The notes under the pieces are model-generated. The model ran no database searches and was not told the DNA's origin. It was given only the letters and a program-made list of their open reading frames with translations. Position numbers and translations under genes: made by a program. A DNA stretch of 7,484 nt from Alphaproteobacteria bacterium (GTDB lineage: Bacteria > Pseudomonadota > Alphaproteobacteria > UBA11222): positions 3,726 through 11,209 of the forward strand of contig DMKG01000183.1 in the NCBI GenBank assembly GCA_003454415.1. The letters are read 5' to 3'. Shown piece by piece: positions 6,497 through 7,484 of the stretch. The first letter of the stretch is position 1. Every line of letters starts with the position of its first letter.

Positions 6497-7402
6497 TTAA
6501 TCCACGAATCCGTCAAACGCCCTCCAGAACCGGGCGCGGATTGCGTCGGTCTCCTGAAGAATTTCATGACGCGCGCCGGGGATGCGCTCGGCCCTGCCTG
6601 CTCCCAGCGCCTCCGCCAGCCGCGCCTGCAGAAGGGGTGAGCATATTGTTTCCTCGCTTCCATAGAGCACCAGCGCAGGCGTCCTGATGGAGGCGCAATA
6701 CAGCGGTTCCTGCACCATTTTCATGGAACGGTAGGCGGCGTCCAGCCAGCCCAGGGTGGGCGAACTGATGGCGAGATCCGGATTGCCGCGAAACAGTTCC
6801 GCCTCGCGGGCGAAACGGGCCTTGTCATGCGTCAGGGGATTGTCCTCGAATCTGTTTCGGGCGGGATCATAAACCTGACCGCCGGGAACATAGGAATCCG
6901 CAAGGCCGCATTTGACGCCGAGACAGGCGATTGACCGAGCCACAAAATGGGGCAGCGGCGCGGTGTTGATGGAGACCATCGGGCTGCACAGCACGGCGCG
7001 TGCAAACGGCCCGGGCCGGTCATGCAGGTAACGCAGGGCCATATGCGCGCCCATGGAATGGGCCAGAATCAGATAGGGCTTCGGCAGTTCCGCCGTCCGC
7101 GCCACAAAACCATCCAGGAAACAGTCCATATCCTGATGATATTCGGCAAAGTCCAGAACATGGCCTCTATGACGGTCGGGCAATGCGCGGTCCGACAGGC
7201 CCTGCCCGCGCCAGTCGAAGGCCGCTGCGGCAAAGCCGCGGGTGCGCAATTCGTCTATGGTCTCATAATATTTCTCGATGCATTCGGTGCGTCCCTGCAG
7301 GATCAGCACCGTTCCGCGCAGCTTGCGCCCCGGCCAGAAGGCGGCCCGCAGCCGCACGCCGTCCTGGGTGCGAAGCCAGGAAAACTTTCCGTCTAGCGGC
7401 AT
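6497..7402 (-). CDS. Alpha/beta hydrolase, lysophospholipase / monoacylglycerol lipase type (serine aminopeptidase S33 fold)
   Basis: From the ATG at 7402 the protein has 301 residues. It is an alpha/beta hydrolase of the Hydrolase_4 (PldB-like) group that would hydrolyse esters of lysophospholipids or monoacylglycerols. Visible in order are an oxyanion region LQGRTE (35-40, glutamine where HG is usual), EKYYETIDEL, DWRGQGLSDR (63-72), the nucleophile elbow AHSMG (114-118, Ser116), an acid-site stretch YGSEETI with Glu251 where Asp is more usual, and catalytic His279 in GARHEIL. No signal peptide is seen, so it is probably cytoplasmic. I prefer the ATG at 7402 because GGCGGA lies just before it; a GTG at 7420 directly follows an in-frame TAG and would add six residues, but has no ribosome site. 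It converges on hisN. Function as lysophospholipase is a family assignment, not proven for this member. Confidence 0.9.
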   Translation of the reverse strand: MPLDGKFSWLRTQDGVRLRAAFWPGRKLRGTVLILQGRTECIEKYYETIDELRTRGFAAAAFDWRGQGLSDRALPDRHRGHVLDFAEYHQDMDCFLDGFVARTAELPKPYLILAHSMGAHMALRYLHDRPGPFARAVLCSPMVSINTAPLPHFVARSIACLGVKCGLADSYVPGGQVYDPARNRFEDNPLTHDKARFAREAELFRGNPDLAISSPTLGWLDAAYRSMKMVQEPLYCASIRTPALVLYGSEETICSPLLQARLAEALGAGRAERIPGARHEILQETDAIRARFWRAFDGFVD

Positions 7403-7406
7403 CTGA

Positions 7407-7412
7407 TCCGCC
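7407..7412 (-). promoter_or_regulatory. Ribosome binding site deciding the hydrolase start
   Basis: On the minus strand GGCGGA stands 4 nt before ATG 7402. The upstream GTG alternative at 7420 has only AT-rich sequence and a TAG directly before it, so this site favours the shorter protein. Confidence 0.45.
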
Positions 7413-7425
7413 GGTCTCACCTAAT

Positions 7426-7484
7426 TCAGGAGCCCTGCGCCGCGCGGTAGGTGCCGAGCATCTGGTCGATCTTTAGCACCAGCG
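7426..7484 (-). CDS. Possible C-terminal end of an unidentified gene
   Basis: On the minus strand one frame is open from the window edge to TGA at 7426-7428 and encodes LVLKIDQMLGTYRAAQGS. Codon choice (CTG, ATC, GAC, CAG, CTC, GGC, ACC, TAC, CGC) fits the neighbouring genes, and the helical, charged tail looks like a protein end. It lies 23 nt before the preferred start of the hydrolase, the arrangement expected of an operon. Eighteen residues are too few to name a family, and the frame could be open by chance. Confidence 0.35.
   Translation of the reverse strand, partial: LVLKIDQMLGTYRAAQGS

Noticed and set aside
1..7484. Search for mobile elements, CRISPR repeats, tRNA or rRNA genes, toxin-antitoxin or defence genes
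   Set aside because: No transposase motif, direct-repeat array, tRNA-like fold, rRNA block or defence-type domain was found; the genes are an efflux pump pair and core metabolic enzymes.

Overview
The window is a chromosomal-looking stretch of an alphaproteobacterium-like genome, GC-rich with strong G/C preference at third codon positions. Three clues point that way. The phosphatase has the PYDIQALIPIIEAAGG version of the HisN C-terminal motif. The lysophospholipase-like hydrolase uses the LQGRTE...EKYYE / DWRGQGLS form of its motifs. The methylmalonyl-CoA mutase is a single chain with its own B12 domain. I could not narrow it below class level.

Layout, left to right. Positions 1-498 (+) hold the C-terminal 165 residues of a DHA2-type (EmrB/QacA-like) MFS drug exporter whose start lies outside the window. 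A 244-bp spacer with weak hairpins follows. A complete paralogue of the same exporter lies at 743-2353 (+); over the 157 residues that can be compared the two are about 71% identical by my hand count. Next come a complete methylmalonyl-CoA mutase (2435-4582, +) and, 8 nt later, a LACTB2-like metallo-beta-lactamase-fold hydrolase (4591-5499, +), probably in one transcript. After a 105-bp spacer there is an inositol-monophosphatase-family enzyme, most likely histidinol-phosphatase HisN (5605-6408, +). It converges on an alpha/beta hydrolase of the lysophospholipase/monoacylglycerol lipase type (6497-7402, -). Just upstream of that hydrolase the last codons of another minus-strand gene may enter the window (7426-7484).

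Functionally this is mostly housekeeping metabolism (propionate/methylmalonyl-CoA to succinyl-CoA, last-but-one step type phosphatase of histidine synthesis, lipid ester hydrolysis) beside a tandem-duplicated efflux pump. I see no rRNA, tRNA, CRISPR array, insertion sequence, attachment site or replication origin, and no undescribed system that the sequence itself supports. The points most worth a second look are the tandem exporter duplication with its spacer, and the tight coupling of the mutase to the MBL-fold hydrolase.
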